Origin: Chthonobacter albigriseus
GTDB lineage: Bacteria; Pseudomonadota; Alphaproteobacteria; Rhizobiales; Pleomorphomonadaceae
DNA length: 64,000 nt
NCBI RefSeq assembly: GCF_013839445.1
Contig: NZ_JACDIT010000001.1
Location: 574,126 to 638,125 of the forward strand
Direction of reading: 5' to 3'
Position 1 is the stretch's first letter; every line of letters starts with the position of its first letter. The notes below the pieces were generated by a model. That model was not told where the DNA came from. It saw nothing but the letters and a program-made list of their open reading frames with translations, and ran no database searches. Position numbers and translations under genes: made by a program. Positions 1 through 9,278 of the stretch are shown in pieces.

Positions 1-2630
1 CTGAATTCCGGCTTCAAGGCCCCGGTATCGAGGCGCGAAATATCGAGAACGGCGCCGAGGATCTCCTCCACGCTTTCCAGCGAGGCGTCGATGTTGCCGA
101 CCAGGGAGGCGGCTTCGGTCTGGGAGAAGCGCTCCACCAGGCTGGTGGTGTAGAGCCGGGCAGCGTTCAGCGGCTGCAGGATGTCGTGGCTGGCGGCGGC
201 CAGGAAGCGGGTCTTGCCGATGTTGGCCTCGTCGGCGGTCGACTTGGCCTTGGCCAGCGCCTCGTTGGCTTCCAGGAGAGCCTCGGTGCGTTCCTTGACC
301 CGGCGCTCCAGCGTCTCGTTGGCCTTGGCGAGGGCCCGTTCGCCCTCGACGCGCTCGGTGATGTCGGTGGCGGTCAGCACGATGCCGCCGTCCGGCATGC
401 CGCTGGTGCGCATCTCGATGACGGTGCCGGAGGGCTGCAGGGTCTCGTTGACAGTCGTCATCCGGCGGACGAAGCGGTCGATCCGGTCGGAGACGATCGC
501 GTCCGGTCGGCCGGGGCCGTAGAGACCGCGCTCGGCATTGTAGCGCAGGATGTCGACCAGCGGGGTTCCGACCTGGCCGAATTCGGGCGGCAGATCAAGC
601 AGTTCGCGGAACTTGCGGTTCCAACAGATCAGTCGGAGGTTCTGATCGAAGACGCCTATGCCCTGCGCCACCTGGTCGAGCGCGATCTGCATCAGGTCGC
701 GGGAGTACTGGATCGCCTCGGAGGCGTCGTCGAGCAGCTTCATCGCCGCCTTGGTGGTGGGATCGCGGCGCTTCAGCAGCAACGTCAGCACCAGACGGGA
801 GGACGCGGCACCGATGGCGCTCGCCAGCAACTGCTCGGCGAAACGGACGTGATCGAGCGTCGCCGGCTTCAGCGGCTCCAGGTCGGCGCCGGTTTCCTGG
901 CCGTAGCGGGCGAAGGAGCGCTCGGTACGCTCGTCGCCGATATAGCGGGCGACGGTGTTGCGCAGGTCGTCCACCGTGACGGAGGTGCGCCAAAGCCGGT
1001 AGGTGGGGGCGGGCGAGAACTGGGTGGGCACGAAGATCGACGCCTGGGCCCGCTCGATCGGCCTCGGCTCGCCCATCACCGAGACGATCATGAAGGTCAG
1101 GAGGTTGACAGTCAGGCTCCAGAACACGCCGTGGGTGAAGGGATCGAAGGCGATGTTGAGAAGCGCCTGGGGGCGCAGCAGGTCGATGCCGAACGGCCCG
1201 TTCTCCAGGAGGGCGAGCGGCACCAGGCCGCTGTCGGCCAGCGCCGGGATGAGCAGCGTGTAGATCCACAGCCCGAAGCCCGTGAGCATGCCGGCAATGG
1301 CGCCGCGGGCGGTGGCCCGGCGCCAGATCAGGCCGATCAGGAAGGCCGGGGCGAGCTGGGCGATGGCGGCGAAGGAGAGAAAGCCGATCGAAGCCAAGGC
1401 CGAGGCGTTGCCGGCGATCCGATAGTAGAAATAGCCGGCCAGCATCAGCGCGAAGATCGCCGCACGGCGGATGCCGAGCAGTACCCGCCCCATGTCCGCG
1501 CGGGTCAGAGCCTCCTCCGGGCGCTGGCGCAGCATCAGCGGGATGACGAGATCGTTGGAGATCATGATCGCCAGAGCGACGCAGGCGACGATGACCATAG
1601 CGGTCGCCGCCGACAGGCCACCGATGAAGGCGACCAGGGTGATCAGGCCCTCTCCGGCGTGCATGGGGAGCGACAGGACGAAGAGATCGCCCGGAACGGA
1701 GCCGCCGAAGGTGACCAGCCCGGCCAGGGCGATCGGAACCACGAAGATGTTGATGAGGACCAGGTAGGCCGGAAACATCCAGGTCGCGCGGCGCAGCTCG
1801 GCGTCGGCGTTATTCTCCACGACCGCGACATGGAACATGCGCGGCAGCAGGAGAATGGCGAAGACGGACAGCAGGGTCTGGGCGACGAGGGTGCCGCCGT
1901 TGAGCTCTTCCTGGAACAGGGCCGCGGCGCCCTGGTCGACGGCCCTGCCCCAGAGGTCCGACGGGCCGTCGAAGAGGCCGAAGGTCACCCAGATGCCAAC
2001 GATGAGCATGCAGACGACCTTGACGGCGGATTCCGCGGCGATCGCCAGCATCATGCCTTCCTGATGCTCGGTGGCGTCGATGTGGCGGGTTCCGAACAGC
2101 ACTGCGAAGGTAGCCATGGCGAGGGCGACGAGCAGCGCGAGGTCGCCGACGATGGGAACGGTTTCGAGCGCGGCGCCCTGCTCGAAGTTGAGCAGGGCCT
2201 TCATGGAACCGGAGACGGCCTTCAATTGAAGCGCGATGTACGGGAGTGTAGCGACGACCGCGATGAGGGCGACCGTGGCGGCGACCGCCTGGCTCTTGCC
2301 GTAGCGGGCGCCGATGAAATCCGCGATCGACGTGATGTGCTCGGCCTTGGCCAGCCGGATGACGCGGCGCAAGAGCCTGTAGCCGAAGGCGAAGACGACG
2401 ATCGGGCCGATGTAGATCGTCAGGAAGGCGAGGCCGTTGGTGGTGGCCAGCCCGACGGCACCGAAGAAGGTCCAGGACGTGCAGTAGACCGCCAGCGAGA
2501 GCGAATAAATGGTTGGACGGCCCCGACCCGGGCGATGGCGACGGCCGGCGCGGTCGCCGAGGCTTGCCACGGCGAACAGCAGGCCGATGTAGGCCAAAGC
2601 GGCGGCAATGATCGCCCAACCCGGCAGCAT
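1..2630 (-). CDS. Hybrid sensor histidine kinase with sodium:solute symporter-like N-terminus (3' end outside window)
   Basis: Read directly on the minus strand; the frame stays open to base 1, so the C-terminus is missing. The first roughly 500 residues are a chain of hydrophobic segments matching the sodium:solute symporter family. A PAS-like segment follows (about residue 650, '[16 protein letters not shown]'), then a coiled coil of alternating Glu/Ala/Lys, then a HisKA H-box '[10 protein letters not shown]' with the phospho-acceptor His at about 815. This order is that of NahK/ErcS'-type kinases, which end in an ATPase and often a receiver domain (beyond the window). The role is inferred to be sensing or transport-coupled signalling at the inner membrane; the ligand is unknown. 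The start is the ATG at 2628-2630, 115 bases after the fadJ-like stop; cotranscription is possible but not shown. Confidence 0.85.
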   Translation of the reverse strand, partial: MLPGWAIIAAALAYIGLLFAVASLGDRAGRRHRPGRGRPTIYSLSLAVYCTSWTFFGAVGLATTNGLAFLTIYIGPIVVFAFGYRLLRRVIRLAKAEHITSIADFIGARYGKSQAVAATVALIAVVATLPYIALQLKAVSGSMKALLNFEQGAALETVPIVGDLALLVALAMATFAVLFGTRHIDATEHQEGMMLAIAAESAVKVVCMLIVGIWVTFGLFDGPSDLWGRAVDQGAAALFQEELNGGTLVAQTLLSVFAILLLPRMFHVAVVENNADAELRRATWMFPAYLVLINIFVVPIALAGLVTFGGSVPGDLFVLSLPMHAGEGLITLVAFIGGLSAATAMVIVACVALAIMISNDLVIPLMLRQRPEEALTRADMGRVLLGIRRAAIFALMLAGYFYYRIAGNASALASIGFLSFAAIAQLAPAFLIGLIWRRATARGAIAGMLTGFGLWIYTLLIPALADSGLVPLALLENGPFGIDLLRPQALLNIAFDPFTHGVFWSLTVNLLTFMIVSVMGEPRPIERAQASIFVPTQFSPAPTYRLWRTSVTVDDLRNTVARYIGDERTERSFARYGQETGADLEPLKPATLDHVRFAEQLLASAIGAASSRLVLTLLLKRRDPTTKAAMKLLDDASEAIQYSRDLMQIALDQVAQGIGVFDQNLRLICWNRKFRELLDLPPEFGQVGTPLVDILRYNAERGLYGPGRPDAIVSDRIDRFVRRMTTVNETLQPSGTVIEMRTSGMPDGGIVLTATDITERVEGERALAKANETLERRVKERTEALLEANEALAKAKSTADEANIGKTRFLAAASHDILQPLNAARLYTTSLVERFSQTEAASLVGNIDASLESVEEILGAVLDISRLDTGALKPEF

Positions 2631-2745
2631 GGCGGCCCGAGATCCTCCCCTTCCGGCTCGATGGCCGGCTTTTCAAGGGATCGGACCACAGGCGGGCCGG
2701 CTTGTCCATCGGGGGAAGCCGATAGACAAGCGCCCGCAGATCGCC

Positions 2746-4962
2746 TCACGCCGCGGCTTTCTCCGACGCTTGCGGGGCGAAACGGCCGTAGAAGGTCTCG
2801 CCCTTCTCGGCCATCTCGCGCAGCAGCGCGGGAGGCGAAAAGCGCGGTCCGTGGCTGGCCGCCAGGCCGTCGCACATCTCCACGAAGGCGGCGGCGCCCA
2901 TGCCGTCGATGTAGCTGAGCGTCCCGCCGGTGAACGGAGCGAAGCCGAAGCCGAGGATGGAGCCGACGTCGGCCTCGCGGACGTCGGTGACGACGCCCTC
3001 CTCCACGCAGCGCGCGGCTTCAAGGGCCTGGACCGCCAGCAGGCGGTTTTTCAGTTCCTGGACGTTGAAGGCCTCTGCCGGCTTGGCGGGACCGACGATC
3101 TCCGAAATGCCCTTCCACAGACTCTTCTTGCCGCTTTCGGGATAGTCGTAGAAGCCTTTGCCGTTCTTGCGGCCGAGGCGCTCGCGATCGATCACCATGC
3201 CCTTCAGGAGCATCTCCTGGCGCGGGTCGACCGCCGCGTCGCCGAGGTCCTTCTTGGCCGCCTGGAGGATCTTCCAGGCAAGGTCGACCGCGACCTCGTC
3301 ATTGAGGGCGAGAGGTCCGACGGGCATGCCGGCCATGCGGGCGACCGTTTCCACCATGGCCGGGGCGACGCCCTCGGTCAGCATCAGGTGGGATTCAAGC
3401 ATGTAGTTGGTGACACAACGGTTGGCGTAGAAGCCCCTGGAGTCGTTGACCACGATGGGCGTCTTCCGGATCGCCTTGATGAAATCCAGGGCGACGGCGA
3501 CTGCCTTGTCGCCGGTGTTCCTGCCGCGGATGACTTCGACGAGCATCATCTTGTCGACCGGCGAGAAGAAGTGGATGCCGACGAAATCCTCCTCGGCGTG
3601 CCAGGTCGGCGCCAGCGAGGAAATCGGCAGGGTGGAGGTGTTGGAGGCGAACACCGTGCCGGGCCCGAGGACCGCCTTGGCCTTCTCCATCGCCGCGGTC
3701 TTCACCGCGCGATCCTCAAAGACGGCTTCGACCACCAGATCGCAACCGGAAAGCGCGGCGTAATCGTCGCTAACAGTGATCCTGGCGAGCAGAGCCTCCT
3801 TGTCGGCGGCGGTGGCGCGGCCCTTCTTGATGCGGCCGTCCATCAGCTTGGCGGAATGCGCCCTGCCCTTCTCGGCACTCTCCTGGTCACGGTCGACGAG
3901 CACCACCTGCAATCCGGCGGCCGCCGAGACATAGGCGATTCCGGCACCCATGAAGCCGGCGCCAATGATGCCGACCGTGCTCAAGGCCGTCTTCGGCACG
4001 CCCGCAGGCCGCCGCGCGCCCTTGTTGAGGTCCTGCATGGAGACGAAGAGGGAGCGGATCATCGCCGCCGCCTCCTTGGTGGTGAGGACGTTGGCGAAGT
4101 GGCGGGCTTCGATGCGAAGGCCGATGTCCATCGGCACCTGCAGGCCCTCGTAGCAGACCTTCAGGATGGCGCGGGCGGCGGGATAGTTGTCGAAGGTTTC
4201 GCGGCGGTAGATGGCGTTGGCGGCGGGCCAGAACTGGAAGCCCTGCGGCGAGTAGACCTTGCCGGCCGGGGCCTTGAAGCCGTCCTTGTCCCAGGGCTTC
4301 TTCGGGTCGAGGCCGGCGCGGATCATCTCCTTGGCGGCTTCGACCAGGCTGTCGCGCGGGACGACCTTGTCGATGAGCTTCATGGCCAGCGCCTTCTTGG
4401 GCGCAAGCGCCTGGCCTTGGAGCAGCATGGTGAGACCACCCTGCGCGTCCGTCATGCGCATGACGCGCTGGGTGCCGCCGGCACCGGGGAAGATGCCGAC
4501 CTTGACCTCGGGAAGGCCCATCTTGACGGATTCGTCGTCCACGGCGACGCGGCCGTGGGCTGCGAGCGCAAGTTCGAAGGCACCGCCCATGCAGGTGCCG
4601 TTGATGGCGACGACCCAAGGCTTGCCGCAGGTCTCGATCCGGCGATACAGGCGCGACATGCGGGATGCCTCGTCGAAGAGGCGCTGTGCGGCGCCCTCCG
4701 GATCCTTGGCGCGCATCATCTGAAACTGGCCGAGCAGGCCTTCCAGCATCTTGAGGTCCGCGCCGCCGGAGAAGCTGCCCTCCTTGCCCGATGTGACGAC
4801 GACGCCCTTCACCGCTTCGTCGGCGATCGCGGATTGGAGGATCTGCTCGAGTTCGTCCATGACTTCGACCGTGAAGACATTCATGGACCGGTCCGGCATG
4901 TTCCAGGTGACGAGGAGAATGCCGTCGGCATCGGCCGAGGTGGTGAAGTTCCTGTAGGCCAT
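2746..4962 (-). CDS. 3-hydroxyacyl-CoA dehydrogenase / enoyl-CoA hydratase, FadJ/FadB-like
   Basis: A bifunctional beta-oxidation enzyme of 738 residues, close to the usual length for the alpha subunit of the multienzyme complex. The N-terminal crotonase half shows '[18 protein letters not shown]' and '[18 protein letters not shown]', which carry the oxyanion-hole glycines and both catalytic glutamates of hydratases. At about residue 330 the Rossmann motif '[14 protein letters not shown]' opens the NAD-dependent 3-hydroxyacyl-CoA dehydrogenase half, with the catalytic His region '[15 protein letters not shown]'. It hydrates enoyl-CoA and oxidises the 3-hydroxyacyl-CoA. A GGGAGG ribosome site lies just before the ATG at 4962. 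It is third in the run acyl-CoA dehydrogenase, thiolase, FadJ, separated from the thiolase by a 323-base gap holding palindromic repeats. Confidence 0.95.
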   Translation of the reverse strand: MAYRNFTTSADADGILLVTWNMPDRSMNVFTVEVMDELEQILQSAIADEAVKGVVVTSGKEGSFSGGADLKMLEGLLGQFQMMRAKDPEGAAQRLFDEASRMSRLYRRIETCGKPWVVAINGTCMGGAFELALAAHGRVAVDDESVKMGLPEVKVGIFPGAGGTQRVMRMTDAQGGLTMLLQGQALAPKKALAMKLIDKVVPRDSLVEAAKEMIRAGLDPKKPWDKDGFKAPAGKVYSPQGFQFWPAANAIYRRETFDNYPAARAILKVCYEGLQVPMDIGLRIEARHFANVLTTKEAAAMIRSLFVSMQDLNKGARRPAGVPKTALSTVGIIGAGFMGAGIAYVSAAAGLQVVLVDRDQESAEKGRAHSAKLMDGRIKKGRATAADKEALLARITVSDDYAALSGCDLVVEAVFEDRAVKTAAMEKAKAVLGPGTVFASNTSTLPISSLAPTWHAEEDFVGIHFFSPVDKMMLVEVIRGRNTGDKAVAVALDFIKAIRKTPIVVNDSRGFYANRCVTNYMLESHLMLTEGVAPAMVETVARMAGMPVGPLALNDEVAVDLAWKILQAAKKDLGDAAVDPRQEMLLKGMVIDRERLGRKNGKGFYDYPESGKKSLWKGISEIVGPAKPAEAFNVQELKNRLLAVQALEAARCVEEGVVTDVREADVGSILGFGFAPFTGGTLSYIDGMGAAAFVEMCDGLAASHGPRFSPPALLREMAEKGETFYGRFAPQASEKAAA

Positions 4963-5069
4963 CGAGCCCTCCCGAAGTCGTTATGGTCGCGAAACGCGCC
5001 CGGCATAGTCTTTGTGGTCCACACTGCGAACCGGTTGAAGCTGGGCCGGTGCAGCCCTTCAGCTCTTCT

Positions 5070-5245
5070 CTCGTTTTGGTCGCGGCCAGCGAAGGCGGAC
5101 CACCGGCTCTTCTCTCTTTGTCGTCATGGTCCCCGGAGGCGGACCACACACGCATTGTTCGTCGACAGATCCTGCCGATCGCTCATCTTGCCGATCCCAC
5201 AAAGTCGTGGGTGGTCCGCCTTCGCGGACCATGGCGGCGAGGGGA
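5070..5245. repeat. REP-like palindromic repeat cluster between thiolase and FadJ genes
   Basis: The 323-base gap 4963-5285 has no gene. It carries a 16-base unit GCGAAGGCGGACCACC at 5089-5104 whose exact reverse complement lies at 5210-5225. The second copy folds as a perfect hairpin, GGTCCGC-CTTC-GCGGACC, at 5213-5230. A third, imperfect copy (GGTCC...GGACC) lies at 5128-5145. Each copy is flanked by similar pyrimidine-rich bases ending near 'cgtcatgg' or its complement. This is the form of short palindromic intergenic repeats; a role in 3' mRNA processing is inference. Confidence 0.65.
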
Positions 5246-5285
5246 AGCGATTGATCCGATCTCCCCCAGCAGAGCATGCTTCCGT

Positions 5286-6494
5286 TCACACCCGCTCGAT
5301 GATCGTCGCCGTGCCCATGCCGGCGCCGATGCAGAGGGTGACGAGAGCGGTGTTGAGGTTGCGGCGCTCCAGTTCGTCAAGGACGGTGCCGAGGATCATG
5401 GCGCCGGTGGCGCCGAGCGGATGCCCGAGGGCGATGGCGCCGCCGGCGACATTGACCTTGGCGTGATCGAGGTCGAAGGCCTGGAGGTAGCGGAGGACGA
5501 CCGCGGCGAAAGCCTCGTTGACCTCGAAGAGGTCGATGTCGGCGACCGTCATGCCGGCGCGCTTCAGGACCTTCTCGGTGACGTCGACCGGGCCGGTCAG
5601 CATCAGGGCGGGATCGGAGCCGATGTTGGCGAAAGCTCTGATGCGGGCGCGCGGCTTCAGACCGGCTCCAATGCCCGCTTCAGCGCTGCCGATCAGGACC
5701 GCGGCGGCGCCGTCGACGATTCCGGAGGAGTTGCCGGCATGGTGGACGTGCTCGACGCGCTCAACGTCCGGGTGGGCCTGGACGGCGACGGCGTCGAAGC
5801 CGCCCATTTCGCCCATCATCACGAAGGACGGCTTGAGCGCGCCGAGCGACTGCATGTTCGTGGACGGGCGCATATGCTCGTCGCGGGCGAGGATGGTGAG
5901 GCCGTTGACGTCCTTCACCGGGACGACGGAGCGGTCGAAGGCGCCGTCCTCCCAGCTTTTCGCGGCGCGCTTCTGGCTTTCCACCGCGTAGCCGTCGACG
6001 TCGTCGCGGCTGAAACCGTATTTGGTGGCGATGAGGTCGGCGGAGACGCCCTGGGGCATGAAGTAGGACGGCAGGGCGACATCCGGGTCCATCGGCCAAG
6101 CGCCGCCGGCCGCGCCGATGCCAACGCGGGACATGGATTCCACGCCGCCGGAGACGACCATGTCGTGCTGACCGGCGAGGATCTGGGCGGCGCCGAAGTT
6201 GATCGCGTCGAGACCGGAGGCGCAGAAGCGGTTGATCTGGATGCCGGGGACCTGGACGCCATAGTCGGCGGCGAAGGTGGCCGCGCGGGCGACGTCACCG
6301 CCGGCCTCGCCGACCGGGTCGACGCAGCCGAGCACGACATCGTCGACGAGGCGGGTGTCGAGGCCGTTGCGGTCCCGCAGGGCGCGGAGCGCGGTGGCGG
6401 CAAGTTCCACGGTCGACACCTCGTGGAGCGCGCCATCGACCTTGCCGCGCCCGCGCGGGGTGCGCACGTGGTCGTAGATGAAAGCGTCGGGCAT
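5286..6494 (-). CDS. Acetyl-CoA acyltransferase (3-ketoacyl-CoA thiolase)
   Basis: A 402-residue thiolase, normal length for the degradative family. The nucleophile motif '[11 protein letters not shown]', the His motif '[11 protein letters not shown]' and the C-terminal Cys motif 'TLCIGAGMG' are all intact. It catalyses thiolytic cleavage of 3-ketoacyl-CoA to acetyl-CoA in the cytoplasm. The ATG at 6494 has a GGGAGAG site about 8 bases upstream and starts the conserved '[17 protein letters not shown]'; the frame stays open much further upstream but that part is the shadow of the acyl-CoA dehydrogenase gene. It lies 47 bases after that gene and is presumably cotranscribed with it. Confidence 0.95.
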   Translation of the reverse strand: MPDAFIYDHVRTPRGRGKVDGALHEVSTVELAATALRALRDRNGLDTRLVDDVVLGCVDPVGEAGGDVARAATFAADYGVQVPGIQINRFCASGLDAINFGAAQILAGQHDMVVSGGVESMSRVGIGAAGGAWPMDPDVALPSYFMPQGVSADLIATKYGFSRDDVDGYAVESQKRAAKSWEDGAFDRSVVPVKDVNGLTILARDEHMRPSTNMQSLGALKPSFVMMGEMGGFDAVAVQAHPDVERVEHVHHAGNSSGIVDGAAAVLIGSAEAGIGAGLKPRARIRAFANIGSDPALMLTGPVDVTEKVLKRAGMTVADIDLFEVNEAFAAVVLRYLQAFDLDHAKVNVAGGAIALGHPLGATGAMILGTVLDELERRNLNTALVTLCIGAGMGTATIIERV

Positions 6495-6541
6495 ACGGTT
6501 CTCTCCCAGGTCCCGGAGGGGACGGATGTTTTTCGTGCCGG

Positions 6542-8338
6542 TCAGAAGGCTTCGGCCGGCAGAGCCATGATCGCCTCCGATCCTGCCGAGATGCGGGCGA
6601 GGTGGGCGCCGGTCTCGGGCAGGACGCGCTCCATGAAGAAGCGTGCCGTGACGAGCTTGCGCTCCATGAACGCCGCGTGGCCGTTGGCGCCGGCCTTCAG
6701 CTTCTCCTGCGCCGTCTCGGCCATGCGCGCCCACATGTAGGCGAGCACGACGAGGCCTAGGAGGTGCATGTAGTCGGTGGAGCCGGCGCCGGCATTGTCG
6801 GGGTTCTTCATGCCGTTGGCGAGGAACCACATGGTCGCCTTCTGGAGATCGTCGGCGGCCTTCTTCAGTGGCCCGACGTAGGGCTTCATCGCCTCGTTCT
6901 CGGCGTGGCCAGCCACGTATTCGGCGATCTCCCGGAAGAAGGCCTGGATGGCGCGGCCGTTGTTGGCGGGCAGCTTGCGGCCGACCAGGTCGAGCGCCTG
7001 GATGCCGTTGGCGCCTTCGTAGATCATGGCGATGCGGGCGTCGCGGACGAACTGCTCCATACCCCACTCGGCGATGTAGCCGTGGCCGCCGTACATCTGC
7101 TGGGCCTGGACCGCGCTGTCGAAGCCCTTGTCGGTGAGCACGCCCTTGATGACGGGGGTCATCAGGCCGAGGAAGTCGTCGGCGACGGCGCGATCGGTCT
7201 CGTCGCCGGAGCGGTGGGCGACGTCGGACTTCAGGGCCGTCCACAGGATCAGCGCCCGGCCGGCCTCGTTGAGGGCGCGGATGGTCATCAGCGTGCGTCG
7301 GACGTCGGGGTGCACGATGATGGGGTCGGCGGCCTTGTCCGGGCTCTTCGGTCCGGTGAGGGAGCGGCCCTGGATGCGGTCGCGGGCGTAGGCGACGGCG
7401 TTCTGGTAGGCGACCTCGCCCTGGGACAGACCCTGGACGCCAACGCCGAGGCGGGCCTCGTTCATCATCGTGAACATGGCGCGGAGGCCCTTGTGCTCCT
7501 CGCCGATCAGCCAGCCGGAGGCGCCGTCGTAGTTCATGACGCAAGTGGAGTTGCCGTGGATGCCCATCTTCTCCTCCAGCGCACCGCAGGCGACCGCGTT
7601 GCGGGTGCCGGGATTGCCGTCGGCGTCGGGAATGAACTTCGGCACGACGAAGAGCGAGATGCCCTTCACCCCCTCCGGCGCGCCCTCGATGCGGGCGAGG
7701 ACGAGGTGGACGATGTTCTCGGTCAGGTCGTGTTCGCCGGCGGAGATGAAGATCTTGGTGCCCGTGATGCGGTAGGAGCCGTCGCCCTGCGGCACCGCGC
7801 GGGTGCGCAGAAGGCCGAGGTCGGTGCCGCAATGCGGCTCGGTGAGGTTCATGGTGCCGGTCCAGGTTCCGGCGATCATCTTCGGCAGGTAAAGCGCCTT
7901 CAGCTCCGGCGTGCCGTGGTTGGCGAGCGCGGCGATCGCGCCTTGCGTCAGGCCGGGGTACATGCCCCAGGCCATGTTCGCCGACGAGACGAACTCGGAC
8001 ACGGCGGCGGCAAGAGTGTAGGGCAGCCCCTGACCGCCGAAGTCCGGATCCGCGGCGAGACCGACCCAGCCGGCGGCGGCATAGGTGTCGTAGGCGGCCT
8101 TGAAGCCGGTCGGCGTGCGGACGCTGCCATCGGGCGCCCGGACGCAGCCTTCGCGGTCGCCGACGCGGTTGAGCGGTTGGAGGACCTCCTCGGCGAACTT
8201 GCCGGCCTCGCCGAGGATCGCCTCCACCACATCCGGGGTCGCGTCGGCGAAGCCGGGCAAGTTGGCATGACGCTGCATGCCGAAGACGTCGTTCAGCAGA
8301 AAGAGCGTGTCTTCGACGGGGGCGCGATAGATGGGCAT
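6542..8338 (-). CDS. Acyl-CoA dehydrogenase
   Basis: A 598-residue FAD enzyme of the long acyl-CoA dehydrogenase type, with a C-terminal extension of about 100 residues beyond the core. The core motif 'MNLTEPHCGTDLGLLRT' and the catalytic-base region 'MIYEGANGIQALDLVGRKL' are present. It carries out the first step of beta-oxidation, acyl-CoA to trans-2-enoyl-CoA, probably with electron-transfer flavoprotein. The start ATG at 8338 has a CGGAGAA site. It is the first structural gene after the MerR regulator, and a TTACG-N4-CGTAA palindrome lies 68-81 bases upstream of the start. Substrate chain length cannot be read from the sequence. Confidence 0.94.
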   Translation of the reverse strand: MPIYRAPVEDTLFLLNDVFGMQRHANLPGFADATPDVVEAILGEAGKFAEEVLQPLNRVGDREGCVRAPDGSVRTPTGFKAAYDTYAAAGWVGLAADPDFGGQGLPYTLAAAVSEFVSSANMAWGMYPGLTQGAIAALANHGTPELKALYLPKMIAGTWTGTMNLTEPHCGTDLGLLRTRAVPQGDGSYRITGTKIFISAGEHDLTENIVHLVLARIEGAPEGVKGISLFVVPKFIPDADGNPGTRNAVACGALEEKMGIHGNSTCVMNYDGASGWLIGEEHKGLRAMFTMMNEARLGVGVQGLSQGEVAYQNAVAYARDRIQGRSLTGPKSPDKAADPIIVHPDVRRTLMTIRALNEAGRALILWTALKSDVAHRSGDETDRAVADDFLGLMTPVIKGVLTDKGFDSAVQAQQMYGGHGYIAEWGMEQFVRDARIAMIYEGANGIQALDLVGRKLPANNGRAIQAFFREIAEYVAGHAENEAMKPYVGPLKKAADDLQKATMWFLANGMKNPDNAGAGSTDYMHLLGLVVLAYMWARMAETAQEKLKAGANGHAAFMERKLVTARFFMERVLPETGAHLARISAGSEAIMALPAEAF

Positions 8339-8405
8339 CGAGTTCTCCGGACGGTCGGCGCCGGGGCGTGTCGCCCATCAGCAAGGGATCCTTGCGTGCG
8401 GCACC

Positions 8406-8419
8406 TTACGTTTGCGTAA
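8406..8419. promoter_or_regulatory. Candidate MerR-family operator before the beta-oxidation genes
   Basis: A perfect palindrome TTACG-TTTG-CGTAA sits between the MerR gene and the acyl-CoA dehydrogenase. MerR regulators of the LiuR type, known for branched-chain and fatty acyl catabolism, bind sites of this kind. A degenerate copy (TTACG-TCAA-CGCAC, 9017-9030) precedes the MerR gene itself, which fits autoregulation. The site assignment is inference from motif form and position. Confidence 0.6.
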
Positions 8420-8487
8420 AGGTCAACTCGATATACGGGAGCCTGGGCAATCAGGCAAGGCGGTGACGTTGCGGCAGGCCCGCGATT

Positions 8488-8970
8488 TCATCGCTGGCCG
8501 GCGGCCTCCTTCTCCTTCAGCAGTCCCGAAACCACCGATGTCGTGCGCCGCAGTTCGGCGAGGGCCTGCTCGATGTCCTTCTTCTGCTGCTCCAGGACGG
8601 CGATCTGTTCGTTGAACTTGTTGAGAGCCACCTTCAGCTGGGTAACCTGCCCGTCACGCAGGTCGTAGAGATCGAGCATGTCCTTGATCTCGGTGAGCGA
8701 GAAGCCCACCCGCTTGCCCATCAGCACCAACTTGAGGCGTGCCCGATCACGGCGGGAATACAGCCGATTCAAGCCGTCTCGCTTGGGGTTGAGAAGCGCC
8801 TTGTCTTCGTAGAAGCGCAGCGTGCGCAAGGTGACGCCGAACTCGCGGGCGAGGTCGCCGATGGTGAACATCGTCGCCTTGGACGGGTCGCCATCGTCCA
8901 CACCGAAATCATCGGCATTCATGGCCGTCGCGTCGAACCCGGCCTCGATATTCTGAATCACTGTCTCCAC
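8488..8970 (-). CDS. MerR-family transcriptional regulator (LiuR/acyl-catabolism type)
   Basis: A 160-residue regulator. An N-terminal leader of about 35 residues is followed by the MerR winged helix 'FTIGDLAREFGVTLRTLRFYEDK' region (shown here as its first part, positions about 37-60), then a helical dimerisation coiled coil rich in Gln/Glu/Lys. There is no C-terminal cysteine metal-binding loop, so it is not a metal sensor. The best start is the GTG at 8968-8970 behind a GAGGTGGAG stretch; an internal ATG (Met-Asn-Ala-Asp) is an alternative. It stands directly upstream of, and in line with, the beta-oxidation genes, so control of that operon by an acyl-CoA or similar ligand is the likely role. 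Confidence 0.88.
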   Translation of the reverse strand: METVIQNIEAGFDATAMNADDFGVDDGDPSKATMFTIGDLAREFGVTLRTLRFYEDKALLNPKRDGLNRLYSRRDRARLKLVLMGKRVGFSLTEIKDMLDLYDLRDGQVTQLKVALNKFNEQIAVLEQQKKDIEQALAELRRTTSVVSGLLKEKEAAGQR

Positions 8971-9154
8971 TCCACCTCAATCACGGCGTCCGGCGATCCC
9001 AACCCGGACCTTCCGCTTACGTCAACGCACCATGTCATCAGATTGCCTTCACGGCAACTGTCGCCCCGGCGGTTTCGGGATCAGGCCGATTTGCACCGCT
9101 TCGCTTACCGCTGATTCATCCACCTTAAGGAAGTGCTGACGAAGCGGCGCAATC

Positions 9155-9170
9155 TTAACCGCTGGTTAAC
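9155..9170. promoter_or_regulatory. CtrA-binding site upstream of the PodJ-like gene
   Basis: The bases TTAA-CCGCTGG-TTAAC match the full CtrA consensus TTAA-N7-TTAAC exactly. The site lies about 110 bases before the start of the polarity gene, in the 308-base gap 8971-9278, which otherwise holds only the degenerate MerR site at 9017-9030 and a GATTC site near 9113 that would be a CcrM methylation target. CtrA is the cell-cycle master regulator of alphaproteobacteria. Confidence 0.8.
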
Positions 9171-9278
9171 CTTGAAACCGGAAATTCCATCAATAAGGCG
9201 TGGCTGGAGTCCGTCCGTGATTCCCGTTCCGCGCGGTGTGGTCGGCAAAGCGTGCCGCCCAACCAAAGGAGAATTCGC

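Noticed and set aside
186-2918. A 910-residue plus-strand open frame over the histidine kinase gene
   Set aside because: Low-complexity Gly/Asp/Arg text; the minus strand encodes a clear symporter-kinase that is open to the window edge.
6495-8384. N-terminal extension of the thiolase frame through the acyl-CoA dehydrogenase gene
   Set aside because: The extension is Arg-rich shadow text; the thiolase family start is at 6494 with a ribosome site.
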